64,000 nucleotides of DNA from Brevibacterium sp. S111 (lineage in GTDB: Bacteria; Actinomycetota; Actinomycetes; Actinomycetales; Brevibacteriaceae): NCBI RefSeq assembly GCF_004745075.1, contig NZ_RHFH01000012.1, positions 62,001-126,000 on the forward strand, written 5' to 3'. The notes under the pieces were generated by a model, which worked only from the letters and a program-made list of their open reading frames with translations, ran no database searches and was not told the DNA's origin. Shown here in pieces: positions 50,449-59,008 of this stretch. The position numbers and the translations under genes are program-made. The first letter of the stretch is position 1, and each line of letters starts with the position of its first letter.

Positions 50449-52590
50449 CTAGATCGTTGCCACTACTTCTCCGAGAAGCGAACGTTCAAAACTAGTAAGC
50501 GGTATTCTCTCTGTGCCACGCAACACCTGAATTGCTTCAAGCATCTCATCGAGACTTCGGGAGTTCCCAAGTCCGCGTACCAACTGTCGCGATATCTCAA
50601 GAGGCAGGCCGTACTCTTCCAACGTAGTGAGATGCGGAGCGGAGAACATGCTCTCAACTCGGGCCGAGAAACCGTCGAATGACCCAGATTCCAATCCGCG
50701 CTCCTCAAGAATCTCGCTCACGACTACATCGAGCGCCCTCAACGCAGTGGGAAAATTGTGGTCTAGCCAGTACCGCACGAAATCGAACGCCGCCTCAATC
50801 TTCTCGTCAACGCTGGGAGATTGGTCATGCTCGTTCTCAACAAACCCCGCGATAATGTCCTTCATTCGGCCTTCAACGAGAGATGCTTGATTGACTTGAT
50901 AAGCGACTTGCTGCGCGCTGTATGCGCCGTGCCCACGATGATACGAAGGAGGAATGTAGTTCCACATCAGTTCGCAGACTGCCCGAAGCTCCGCCCATTT
51001 TGGGTAGGAAGTAGACCACTGCAGCGGCTGAAGCCGTGACGTGGGCAGCGTGCGAATATGCTTCGCAAGCTCGGTTGCAGCTTCCGGTTCTACCCCCTTT
51101 ATCGAGCGCAGAACCTTCAGGCTAAGGCCCGACTCTTCTAATACAGGTGACACCCGCTCCCTGGTCTCGTCGCTCCAATCTCCTTCGTCGATCTGCACGA
51201 GTAGTGAACTCGGGGCAATATCGCTTTGGCTGACACCAGGAATGTCAATTTCGGGAAACTCTCTCGTCGGGGCATCATGAAAGAGTACGATCTCACCCAC
51301 GAAATGCTTAAACATTCTGCCAACACGGCCACGTATGTTAGCGAATGTGAAGTAGTTGTATGCCCTATTAGCAACTTTGCGATCAAGAATTATGATGCGT
51401 TTTGCTCGGGTATTGACTCCTTCGATCAGAGAGTTCGTGCAGACAAGCGTGTCAAGATCACCGTCTTCGAATCCCTGTACCATCTTTTGTGCGCGCCAAC
51501 GAGGAAGGCGTCCATGATGCACACCCACACCACGTCGCAGCGCTCTTGAGACAATCCAATCCGGATGGTAGTTCTCTTCGATCCACTCGGCTACTTCCGG
51601 TAAGCCCCGACTAACGGTCGCGCCACTTGACCGCTGTTCGATCAGCGCTTCCAAAGCCTTTCGCGTCTTTGCTGGGCTTTGGCAATATACCAACGTGGGG
51701 TCACAGGACGAACCAATCAATTCGGCTACTATCGCGAGGCGTTCTTCGTCGTTTGAAGCCTTGATTTTTCTGGTGTCAGCAGCAACGGTGGAGAAATCAG
51801 TTCTGATGAAAGAAGCACGAAGGTTAGAAGGGAGGACTGATGCGAGGCCATCCACGACTGGACCCGCAAAGTAAAACTGGGCGCCAGTCTTAGCGAGTCG
51901 CAAGAATGCCTGATTCAACATTGATGCGCGTTGTTCTAGAGTGCCTTCGCTCTCCTCCGCGAGCTTGTAGAACTCGTCAATGAAGAACAAATCAACCGCA
52001 GGGAGTTGAGGAACCGCGAGCAACCGCTCCTGTGTCATGACCAGGATGTTGCGTTCACTCAACTCCTGGTTCGGGTGGGTGACAATCTTGTACTCACGAA
52101 ATTGGGAGAGGCGTCGGCGGGTCTCATCCAGAAGTGCGATGGTAGGAACCACGAGTACCAGGTTCTTGTACCTGCCAGTTTGAACTAGTGCATCTATAAC
52201 CACGCTCTTTCCAAAGCTGGTTGGCGCCGAGAGAATTACATTCTCTCCTTCAACCAGGCGGTGAAATACTTGAGACTGAATGCGGTGGAAGACGGTCTCA
52301 GAGGCTGGGTTGGGTCGGTTCATTTCCATGATGACCGCATCCCGAAGAGAGTCATGGTCTGCACCTTGAACGGCATAGGGGTACAGTCCGTGCATCATTG
52401 CTAGACTTCGAAGGATTTCGCCCTCGGGTCCCGTCCTACTGATTTTCTCAAGCGCTCGAATTACAAGATCCGTGCTTTCAGATCCGATGCCATTAATTGA
52501 AGTGAAAGCAGCAATATCGGATAGGATCTCAAACTCGTCGTCAACCTCACCGCGTAGCAGAGATGTCAGTTCTGCGTGAGAGCCTGCCAT
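50449..52590 (-). CDS. hamB: Hachiman defence helicase HamB
   Basis: A 713-residue superfamily 2 helicase with Walker A SAPTSFGKS (121-129), the DEAH-like box LFFIDEF (201-207), and the late motifs LVCTNSLIEGVN and NIRGRVGRM (about 415). In Hachiman, HamB senses aberrant or phage DNA and releases the HamA nuclease. Its ATG lies 25 bases inside the hamA 3' end, so the pair is co-translated. The coding DNA is clearly less GC-rich than the genes on both sides, a sign of separate acquisition. The identification rests on the HamA neighbour plus the helicase type; the helicase alone would not be diagnostic. Confidence 0.88.
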   Translation of the reverse strand: MAGSHAELTSLLRGEVDDEFEILSDIAAFTSINGIGSESTDLVIRALEKISRTGPEGEILRSLAMMHGLYPYAVQGADHDSLRDAVIMEMNRPNPASETVFHRIQSQVFHRLVEGENVILSAPTSFGKSVVIDALVQTGRYKNLVLVVPTIALLDETRRRLSQFREYKIVTHPNQELSERNILVMTQERLLAVPQLPAVDLFFIDEFYKLAEESEGTLEQRASMLNQAFLRLAKTGAQFYFAGPVVDGLASVLPSNLRASFIRTDFSTVAADTRKIKASNDEERLAIVAELIGSSCDPTLVYCQSPAKTRKALEALIEQRSSGATVSRGLPEVAEWIEENYHPDWIVSRALRRGVGVHHGRLPRWRAQKMVQGFEDGDLDTLVCTNSLIEGVNTRAKRIIILDRKVANRAYNYFTFANIRGRVGRMFKHFVGEIVLFHDAPTREFPEIDIPGVSQSDIAPSSLLVQIDEGDWSDETRERVSPVLEESGLSLKVLRSIKGVEPEAATELAKHIRTLPTSRLQPLQWSTSYPKWAELRAVCELMWNYIPPSYHRGHGAYSAQQVAYQVNQASLVEGRMKDIIAGFVENEHDQSPSVDEKIEAAFDFVRYWLDHNFPTALRALDVVVSEILEERGLESGSFDGFSARVESMFSAPHLTTLEEYGLPLEISRQLVRGLGNSRSLDEMLEAIQVLRGTERIPLTSFERSLLGEVVATI

Positions 52591-53450
52591 GCTTTCAACC
52601 TCCCATCGAAAGCGGACGTGAGTTCGGCCTTGGTGTCCATTGGGAAGAAAAACACGTGTGCCCTGATCTGACGAGGAAGTGTCCAGTTCTCGTACCTGTC
52701 TCGCAGACTCTTCCAGTTGTTCATGACCTCGGTTCGTAGATCAGCGAGGTACTCCTCAGTGCTCTCCTTGTGCCTGCCCGCAGCTTCGCTGTCATAGGAA
52801 ATGAAGATAGGAACTACGACACTCTTGAATGTTCTGTCCAACGAGGTCTTTCGAGACAACAGCGCGGTGATCATGTCCCGGTGAGGATAGTCGTCAGGAA
52901 TCTTGTCGGTTATGGCGGCAAATTCGTACCGCAGGTAGTCGCGACTGAGATGTAGCTTCAGCTCATCATATATTGCGCTGGCTGCACCGTAGCTGTCCTT
53001 ATAGAGCTTCGATTCGCCAAGCCAGAGTTCTAGTTCCCCGGAGGCTCCTGTATCGACAATGTGGGCACAGTCGAAACCTTTGACAGTGTCGTTGGCAGCG
53101 TCTTTGAAGTAGATCCGGGATATAAGTCGCGAACTTCCATAGAACTTGCGCAGAATCATGTGAAGGAGGAGTTCACCAATTTCTCCTCTTCTCTCAAAGT
53201 CGATGGTGGCGTAAACACGACTGAGAGCCTTCCCGAGCAGTGCTGTGCCAGTAGCGTGGTTGTACCCTTCCAGTTCTTGCGTAGGAAGAATCCAATCGGC
53301 TGCCCAATTGATCAGGTCGACGCTGAGGTCATCGGAGCGCCATGTTCCATCTTCGAAACCGGCGCAAAACGTTGCAGATGGTAAGAGACTGTCGGTGTGA
53401 TCTACGACGAGTTCAAGGATCGTCTCAGGAACTGGGAGCTTCGTAGCCAT
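52566..53450 (-). CDS. hamA: Hachiman defence nuclease HamA (DUF1837)
   Basis: A 294-residue DUF1837 protein, about the usual length. Diagnostic conserved blocks are RRGEIGELLLHMIL (Glu90/Glu93), NDTVKGFDCAH (Asp127) and ELWLGESKLY (Glu146, Lys148). Together they form a PD-(D/E)xK-like nuclease site. HamA degrades DNA when freed from HamB, stopping phage growth by killing or dormancy. It is encoded just before hamB with an overlap, the standard order. Like hamB it has lower GC than the surroundings. All catalytic residues are present, so the system looks intact. Confidence 0.92.
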   Translation of the reverse strand: MATKLPVPETILELVVDHTDSLLPSATFCAGFEDGTWRSDDLSVDLINWAADWILPTQELEGYNHATGTALLGKALSRVYATIDFERRGEIGELLLHMILRKFYGSSRLISRIYFKDAANDTVKGFDCAHIVDTGASGELELWLGESKLYKDSYGAASAIYDELKLHLSRDYLRYEFAAITDKIPDDYPHRDMITALLSRKTSLDRTFKSVVVPIFISYDSEAAGRHKESTEEYLADLRTEVMNNWKSLRDRYENWTLPRQIRAHVFFFPMDTKAELTSAFDGRLKAWQALTQN

Positions 53451-53612
53451 TGCCGACAGTTACCTCCGTGGATAGCTGAAGACGCTCAACGGAGGTGCCC
53501 ATGAGGTCGAAGTTGCTGTCATAGCTACGCGTGCCGCAGCCATGCGGTTGAGTCACATCCTATCCTCTTCGGCTGTAGCCAAGAGGTCCTCTGGCGTGAG
53601 TGTCACCAGATG

Positions 53613-56600
53613 TCACAGGGATCGTTCTTGCCTCCTGACGCTGACAGAACGTTGGGCGACAGAGTCTCCGGTCTGAGGAGTATCCGCAGCTACCCGACGT
53701 ATGGCTGCCGCTGCGCGGGCGCGGTCAATCTTCTGCGCCGCGCTCTGGGGTGCCGGGCCGAGTGGGGTGTCGTCGCTGATTTGGTAGCGGTCGCGGTAGG
53801 CCGCGATGGTCCGGGCGTCACGTCGCCAGCGTGCCTGTTCGCGGTCACCGGACGGCGGGTCACCGAGCGGCTGGGTCCACGGTTCGCCGGTCTGGCGGGC
53901 GGTGTCGAGGATCGCGTCGGCGCGGGTCTCGATCAGCTCTCGTCGCTCGGTCAAGGCCTGGAGCATGTCTGCCGCGATCGGGCCCTGCACGTGCGGGATG
54001 AGGCCGGCGATCAGCCGCGGGGTCTTCCTCGTGCGCCCCGACCCGGCCGGCTGGGCGGTGGCGCGTGCGAGACGGTAGTGCATGACCTTGGCGATGTCCT
54101 CGGCGTCATCGAAGCCGCGAGCAGCCACCAGGCGCGGGAAGAGTGTATCGACGTCGTGGTGGTTGGCCTCGGCGCGGCGCAGCTCGGCAGTCAGCGCTCC
54201 GAACGCGACCGAGCCCAGCGTGGCGTCGGCCTGCTCTTCGGTCAGGCCTGAGTCGCGGATGAGGGCGGCCCAGCGGTCGTGTTGGGCGGCTGCGGCGATG
54301 GTTTCGTACTCGGCGGCGAGCTGAGCGATCGAGCCCCACTGGTCCTGCTCGGCGGTGATCGTCTCGTGCGCGGAGAGCTCGGCTCCCGAGTGCTGCAGCA
54401 CTCCGTAGAGGACCGAGCGGCCGGTGGCTTCCTCGTTGTCCGAGGGGTGCGGTGCGGCGTGGTCGTCGGGGCGGTCGAGGACGACGTAGGCGTGGTTGGA
54501 CTCGCGGCCGCGGGTCATCGCGACGTAGACGTTCTCACGGGTCGAGGACGGCTCGACCAGCACATGTGCGGCATCGACCGTGATGCCCTGCGCCCTATGC
54601 GCAGTGACGGCGTATCCCAGATCCACGTGCTCGGCCACGTAGTCGGCCGGCAGCACGATCGACCCGAACCTTCGGCCGGGCTTGCGGATCGTGATCGACC
54701 CATCATCGCGCACGTCAGTGACCTGCCACCGTTCGCCGTTGCGCACCCACCCCCGGCCTGTGCCGGTGCGCAGGCGCCGGTCGTTGCGGCGGGTGATGAT
54801 CGTGTCCCCGACCCCTGCGGACGTGCGCTCGGCCAGCGCGACCTCTCTGGTGGGGCGGATCGTGCCGTCCAGGATCAGGTCGGCACGGGCCCTCGCGTTC
54901 AGCGCGGTCACGTCATCGCGGGTCTCGGCGATCAGCACCGACGCCCGTCCGGCGTCGCGGTCGGCACGCCAGGCGGTGTAGGCGGCGTCGATCATGTCCT
55001 CGGCGTCACCATCGCTGATGCGGCCGTGACCTGCGTAGGTGTCGATCACGCGGGTGCGGCCGTGGCGCAGATCGAGGGAGGCGGTCTTCTCCCATTCGTG
55101 GACGAAGCGGTGCACGTCCACGAGCTCGGGAGCGTCGTCGCGGTCGGCCACGAGCATCCCGAAACTCCCGCCCGCATCGACCGACTGGAGCTGCCCGTAG
55201 TCGCCGACCAGCAGCACCTTCGCACCCGCGCCGGCCGCCAGGGCGGTGATGCGATCCAGCGACAGGGTGCCGGCAAGGGAAGCCTCGTCGATGATGACGA
55301 GCTGACCTTCCTCGAACGTGGTGCCCTGGGTCAGATGGTTCTGCCACCATTTCGCCGTGTTCTCGGTCGCGATCCCGAGATCCTCACCGAGAACTTGCGC
55401 GGCCACCGCCGACGGCGCAAGCCCGACCACCGAGCCCTTCCCGTGCTGCTTCTCCCATGCCTGGCGCAGCGCTGCCATGGCGGTGGTCTTCCCGGCACCG
55501 GCCGGGCCGACCAACACGTCGAGAACCCGGCCGGAGACTGCGATCTGGGTGAGCGCTGCCGCTTGGTCGTCGCCGAGCAGGTGCCCTTCCCGGTCGGGCT
55601 TCGCGGTGATCTTCTCGACCGTCTCGACCTCGACCATCGGGCCGGTCAGGGTGCGGGAGCGTTCCAGGAGACGGTCTTCGGCCTTCAGCAGCACCGTGGA
55701 GGAGAACACGGTCGAGTGGCGGCGCCGGAACACGCTGGTGCCGTCTGGGCGGCGGAAAGCGGCCGGGCTGGTAGCGAGCTCGGGCGGCGTCAGCCGCAGT
55801 GAGGCCTGCTCGGCGGCATCGGCGATCATCCCCACGGTGGCCTCCCGGTCGCTCGCGGTCGCGAACCGCCATTCTATCGACTGTCGGCTTGCCTCGGCGT
55901 GGAGGTTCCATCGCCGCCAGGTCGAGCGCTTCTCGCCCACAACCTCGACCACCGAGGCGCCGAGCTTGGCGATCACCTCTAACGGCACATCATCAGTCCG
56001 CAACGGCCGCACCTGCTGCGCCGTGGCGAGGAGACCACCGGCCCAGCCGGTCGCGTCCTCACCCAGTAGACGGCCGGCCCGCTCGCGCCAGCCGCTCGTC
56101 AGGTCGGCCAGGGAGTGGACCTGCTTCTCGGGGCGGGTGGCGAGGGTGGCCTGGGCGCGCAGGCGCACGATCGTCCGCGCCGAGGGCCGGCGACCGTGCT
56201 CGGCGGTGTAGGCGGCGATGAGCCGGTCGGCCTCGGCATCGATATCGCGGGCGCGGGAGGAGAACTCCTCGATCAGCTCCTCGCTGACCCCGGTGATCTC
56301 CCACGCCGGGTTACGGTCCCGGCCCCGATCCCGCGCCTCCCACTCCACGCCGAGCGTGCCGGTGAGGCGGTCGGCCAGAACCGCGTTGTAATGCTCCGAG
56401 AGCGCGACCACCGCCGCATGCATGGGCCGCCCGTCCAGCGACCGCCAGCGTCCGTCCAACGCGGTCTGGACCTTGTTGGAGATCACGACGTGGGTGTGCA
56501 GCTGCGGGTCCCCGGAGCGGCTGTCGTAGTGATCGAAGGCCGTGGCGATCAGGCCGGTCACGTCGACCTGGGCGACCGCGCCATCGGCGGCGGTGTAGCC

Positions 56601-57170
56601 GGTGCGGGTCGCGGCGACCTCGCGCTCCATGAAGTCCACGACCTCGGCGACCGCGTCGTGATGCGCCTGAGCGATCAGGGCCTGCGTGCCGGCGTCGGCC
56701 ACGCCCCACAGCACCGAAACGGACTTCGGCACCGAAAACGTGTAGTCGAAGCCCGCAACCGAACGGCGGTTGCCCCGCTCGATCTCCTCGGCCTCGATCT
56801 GGCTGATCTGCTCGGCACGCTCACCCATCCCCAGGCCAGGGTCGAGGTCCGCGACGCGCTGCTCGATCCGTTCCGCGACCGAGACGTACCGTGGGAAGGC
56901 CCGCCCGAGCGGGTCGCCGCTGACGGGGTCGCGGCCCATGCCGATCAGCAACTGCAACTGCGACTCTGAGACCTCATCGCCGTGAACGATCTGCCCGTCG
57001 CCGAGGCCGTGCAGAGCCGACCCCATCCAAGTGCCCGGTGGTGTTCCCTCCTCCGTGTAGTACCTGGTCAGCGGGGTCGAGAGGGAGCGATCGCCGTCGG
57101 CGGCAGCGATCGTGCGAAGCAGGTACTTGTACCCGTCACCCGCACTCATCACCCGCATCGAGACCGTCAT
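53613..57170 (-). CDS. MobF-family conjugative relaxase-helicase (TrwC/TraA type)
   Basis: An 1185-residue relaxase. The N-terminal TrwC domain has candidate tyrosines Tyr37/Tyr38 (RYYTEEG) and the metal motif DPQLHTHVVISN at about residues 220-230. The C-terminal RecD-like SF1 helicase has Walker A GPAGAGKTT near 555, Walker B VIIDEASLAG and the late motif VTAHRAQGITVD. It nicks the transfer origin, stays bound to the 5' end, and unwinds the strand. No type IV secretion or coupling-protein gene is in the window, so the element may be mobilisable only, or its transfer genes are elsewhere. It supports the view that 46.6-57.2 kb is mobile DNA. Confidence 0.93.
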   Translation of the reverse strand: MTVSMRVMSAGDGYKYLLRTIAAADGDRSLSTPLTRYYTEEGTPPGTWMGSALHGLGDGQIVHGDEVSESQLQLLIGMGRDPVSGDPLGRAFPRYVSVAERIEQRVADLDPGLGMGERAEQISQIEAEEIERGNRRSVAGFDYTFSVPKSVSVLWGVADAGTQALIAQAHHDAVAEVVDFMEREVAATRTGYTAADGAVAQVDVTGLIATAFDHYDSRSGDPQLHTHVVISNKVQTALDGRWRSLDGRPMHAAVVALSEHYNAVLADRLTGTLGVEWEARDRGRDRNPAWEITGVSEELIEEFSSRARDIDAEADRLIAAYTAEHGRRPSARTIVRLRAQATLATRPEKQVHSLADLTSGWRERAGRLLGEDATGWAGGLLATAQQVRPLRTDDVPLEVIAKLGASVVEVVGEKRSTWRRWNLHAEASRQSIEWRFATASDREATVGMIADAAEQASLRLTPPELATSPAAFRRPDGTSVFRRRHSTVFSSTVLLKAEDRLLERSRTLTGPMVEVETVEKITAKPDREGHLLGDDQAAALTQIAVSGRVLDVLVGPAGAGKTTAMAALRQAWEKQHGKGSVVGLAPSAVAAQVLGEDLGIATENTAKWWQNHLTQGTTFEEGQLVIIDEASLAGTLSLDRITALAAGAGAKVLLVGDYGQLQSVDAGGSFGMLVADRDDAPELVDVHRFVHEWEKTASLDLRHGRTRVIDTYAGHGRISDGDAEDMIDAAYTAWRADRDAGRASVLIAETRDDVTALNARARADLILDGTIRPTREVALAERTSAGVGDTIITRRNDRRLRTGTGRGWVRNGERWQVTDVRDDGSITIRKPGRRFGSIVLPADYVAEHVDLGYAVTAHRAQGITVDAAHVLVEPSSTRENVYVAMTRGRESNHAYVVLDRPDDHAAPHPSDNEEATGRSVLYGVLQHSGAELSAHETITAEQDQWGSIAQLAAEYETIAAAAQHDRWAALIRDSGLTEEQADATLGSVAFGALTAELRRAEANHHDVDTLFPRLVAARGFDDAEDIAKVMHYRLARATAQPAGSGRTRKTPRLIAGLIPHVQGPIAADMLQALTERRELIETRADAILDTARQTGEPWTQPLGDPPSGDREQARWRRDARTIAAYRDRYQISDDTPLGPAPQSAAQKIDRARAAAAIRRVAADTPQTGDSVAQRSVSVRRQERSL

Positions 57171-57362
57171 GCAGATCAGGTGAACCGCGCAGTCACCATG
57201 CAGAACGGTGACAATGTCCGAGCGGCGTGCGTTACTCTGCGTAGCACCTCGTCAACGTAACGGTATTGACAGCCGTCGGTCACGGCGTTCGCACGTCTGA
57301 GCGGAGTAGTTCCGCGCCGCGTTCGCCCCTCGACGATGATTTTTGGCTATGGTGGATGTGTA
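57171..57362. other. Upstream region of the relaxase gene, possible oriT
   Basis: No gene seen. Two inverted repeats fit an origin of transfer next to a relaxase gene: GTCACC (57192-57197)/GGTGAC (57207-57212) and CGTTAC (57230-57235)/GTAACG (57257-57262). TTGACA (57266-57271, plus) and TATGGT (57348-57353, plus) are promoter-like. The latter would start transcription close to the riboswitch 5' end. The nick site cannot be identified by eye. Confidence 0.35.
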
Positions 57363-57436
57363 GACACGGGGTGCCCGACGCGGGCTGAGATCACACCCGG
57401 GAACCTGATCGAGTTCGGACTCGCGGAGGGATGTCG
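57363..57436 (+). ncRNA. TPP riboswitch (thi-box) before thiD
   Basis: All conserved parts of the thiamin pyrophosphate aptamer are present: ACACGGGGTGCCC, GGGCTGAGATCACACCC (with CTGAGA), GAACCTGATC, and the closing GGACTCGCGGAGGGATG. The GGAGGG of the closing strand doubles as a ribosome-binding site for a 40-codon frame starting at 57437. The aptamer would fold on binding TPP and hide that site. Confidence 0.95.
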
Positions 57437-57559
57437 ATGAACGACGTTATGCAGGCACACTTGCGGGTGCTGGCGCGCACTCCCGTTTCCAGGCTCGACA
57501 CGAGCGAGAGATGGAGACGGGACTTTGATTCCGAACGTATTGACCATCGCGGGCACTGA
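57437..57559 (+). CDS. Putative leader peptide (uORF) between riboswitch and thiD
   Basis: A 40-codon frame from ATG 57437 with GGAGGG (57425-57430) six bases upstream, within the riboswitch closing strand. The product starts MNDVMQAHLRVLARTPVSRL and is basic, without a recognised family. It reads through the hairpin 57481-57522 that masks the thiD ribosome-binding site and ends 35 bases inside thiD in another frame. That is the layout expected of a translated leader that opens the thiD site. Coding status is unproven. Confidence 0.45.
   Translation: MNDVMQAHLRVLARTPVSRLDTSERWRRDFDSERIDHRGH
57481..57522 (+). promoter_or_regulatory. Hairpin masking the thiD ribosome-binding site
   Basis: TCCCGTTTCCA (57481-57491) pairs with TGGAGACGGGA (57512-57522), 11 pairs with one G-U, around an inner GCTCG/CGAGC stem. 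The right arm contains the GGAGAC that would guide ribosomes to TTG 57525. Confidence 0.7.
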
Positions 57560-58349
57560 CCCCACCGGGGGCGCGGGGATCCAAGCCGATCTGAAGGCTT
57601 TCTCCGCGCAGGGCGCTTACGGGATGAGCGTGATCACGGCCGTCGTTGCTCAGAATACACAGGGTGTGCAGGGCTTCGTCGCTCTGGAGCCGGGATTCGT
57701 TGCGGATCAGATCGCCGCGGTGTTCGAGGACGTGCGCGTAGACGCAGTGAAGATCGGGATGGTCGCCAACGCCGCTATCGCCGAGGCGATCGCCGAGAGT
57801 CTGGACCGCTACACGAAGTGCCCGGTGGTGCTCGACCCAGTGATGGTCGCCAAGAGCGGAGATCATCTCCTCGAGCAGGACGCCGTCGACACGATCCGCG
57901 AGCGACTGGTGCCGCGATCCACCGTGATCACCCCGAACCTCCCCGAGGCCTCGGTCCTGCTCGGACGCGACACCGAGATCGGCGACCTCGCAGGGATGCG
58001 GGCGGCGCTGGATGAGCTGCGTGGCCTCGGAGCCGGCTGGGTGCTGCTGAAGGGCGGTCACCTCGGCAGCGGCGAGAGCATCGACATCCTCACCGGTGCC
58101 GAGACCATCGAGCTGACCGCACCGCGCATCGACACCGTGAACAATCACGGCACCGGCTGCACCCTGTCGGCCGCGCTCGCCGCCCTCCTCCCGGGCCAGG
58201 CCGTGCCCGTGGCGGTGCAACACGCAAAGGAGTACCTCACCGAGGCGCTTCTCCGCGCCGGAGACCTGGAGGTCGGCTCCGGTCACGGCCCCGTCCACCA
58301 CTTCCACGCCCTCTGGGGCGACGCACTTGACCGAGGAGGAGAACGATGA
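57525..58349 (+). CDS. thiD: Hydroxymethylpyrimidine (phosphate) kinase ThiD
   Basis: A 274-residue ribokinase-fold enzyme: VLTIAGTDPTGGAGIQADLKAF at the N-terminus, DPVMVAKSGDHLL in the middle, and the anion hole/catalytic Asp region NNHGTGCTLSAALAALL at the C-terminus. It phosphorylates HMP and HMP-P for thiamin synthesis. The start is TTG 57525, a weak codon with its GGAG nine bases ahead inside a hairpin, fitting tight translational control. It is followed by tenA with an ATGA overlap. GTDPTGGAG replaces the common GSDPSGGAG. Confidence 0.95.
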   Translation: MIPNVLTIAGTDPTGGAGIQADLKAFSAQGAYGMSVITAVVAQNTQGVQGFVALEPGFVADQIAAVFEDVRVDAVKIGMVANAAIAEAIAESLDRYTKCPVVLDPVMVAKSGDHLLEQDAVDTIRERLVPRSTVITPNLPEASVLLGRDTEIGDLAGMRAALDELRGLGAGWVLLKGGHLGSGESIDILTGAETIELTAPRIDTVNNHGTGCTLSAALAALLPGQAVPVAVQHAKEYLTEALLRAGDLEVGSGHGPVHHFHALWGDALDRGGER

Positions 58350-59008
58350 CCGAGAGATTCACCGACGCGCTGCGCGATCAGAACCGAGACACCTGGGAGC
58401 GGGCGGTCTCGCACCGCTTCGTGCGCGAACTGTTCGACGGCAGCATCGACGACGCCGTGATGGCTGGCTACCTCGTGCAGGACTATCGCTTCCTCGACGG
58501 CTTCCTGGTACTGCTCGGCTCTGCGGTCGCGAGCGCCGACGCGCTCGAGCCGCGGCTGAGGCTGGCCCGCTTCATCGGCGAAGTCGCGGGCGACGAGAGC
58601 ACCTACTTCCTGCGCGCCTTCGACGCGCTCGGCGTGACCGAAGAGCAGCGTGAGCTGATCCCCGACACGGAGGCGACCACCGCGTTCACGGCGCTGTTCC
58701 GCGAGGCGGCCGAGACCCGCGAGTACGCGGTGATTCTTGCGGTGCTGCTCGTCACTGAATGGCTGTACCTCGACTGGGCCACGAACGCGCCTGAAGCGCT
58801 GCCGGAGAGCTTCGTGCATGCCGACTGGATCACGCTCCACGACTACCCCGGGTTCCACGACCTCGTCGCCTTCCTCCGCGCCGAGCTCGACCGGGTCGGC
58901 CCCGCGCAGCAGGCGCTTGCCGAGGACTTCTTCGCGCGGGCCGTCGCGATCGAGCTGGAGTTCTTCGACGCCAGCTATACCCACCCGTTGGAAGGAGTAG
59001 CCCGATGA
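58346..59008 (+). CDS. TenA family protein without catalytic Cys (TenA_E type)
   Basis: A 220-residue all-helical TenA protein. The block where TenA_C enzymes carry the nucleophile Cys reads AVILAVLLVTEWLYLDWA, and the whole chain contains no Cys, which places it in the TenA_E class. Conserved acidic residues are present (ELEFFDASY near the C-terminus; YLVQDYRFLDGF near the N-terminus). TenA_E proteins are linked to hydrolysis of amino-pyrimidine thiamin breakdown products (formylamino or amino-HMP forms). ATG overlaps the thiD stop. The next gene is a TenA_C paralogue, again with an overlap. Confidence 0.88.
   Translation: MTERFTDALRDQNRDTWERAVSHRFVRELFDGSIDDAVMAGYLVQDYRFLDGFLVLLGSAVASADALEPRLRLARFIGEVAGDESTYFLRAFDALGVTEEQRELIPDTEATTAFTALFREAAETREYAVILAVLLVTEWLYLDWATNAPEALPESFVHADWITLHDYPGFHDLVAFLRAELDRVGPAQQALAEDFFARAVAIELEFFDASYTHPLEGVAR

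Noticed and set aside
46655..57345. CRISPR array, integrase or insertion sequence in the island
   Set aside because: I saw no regularly spaced repeats, no recombinase or transposase motifs, and no paired terminal inverted repeats.
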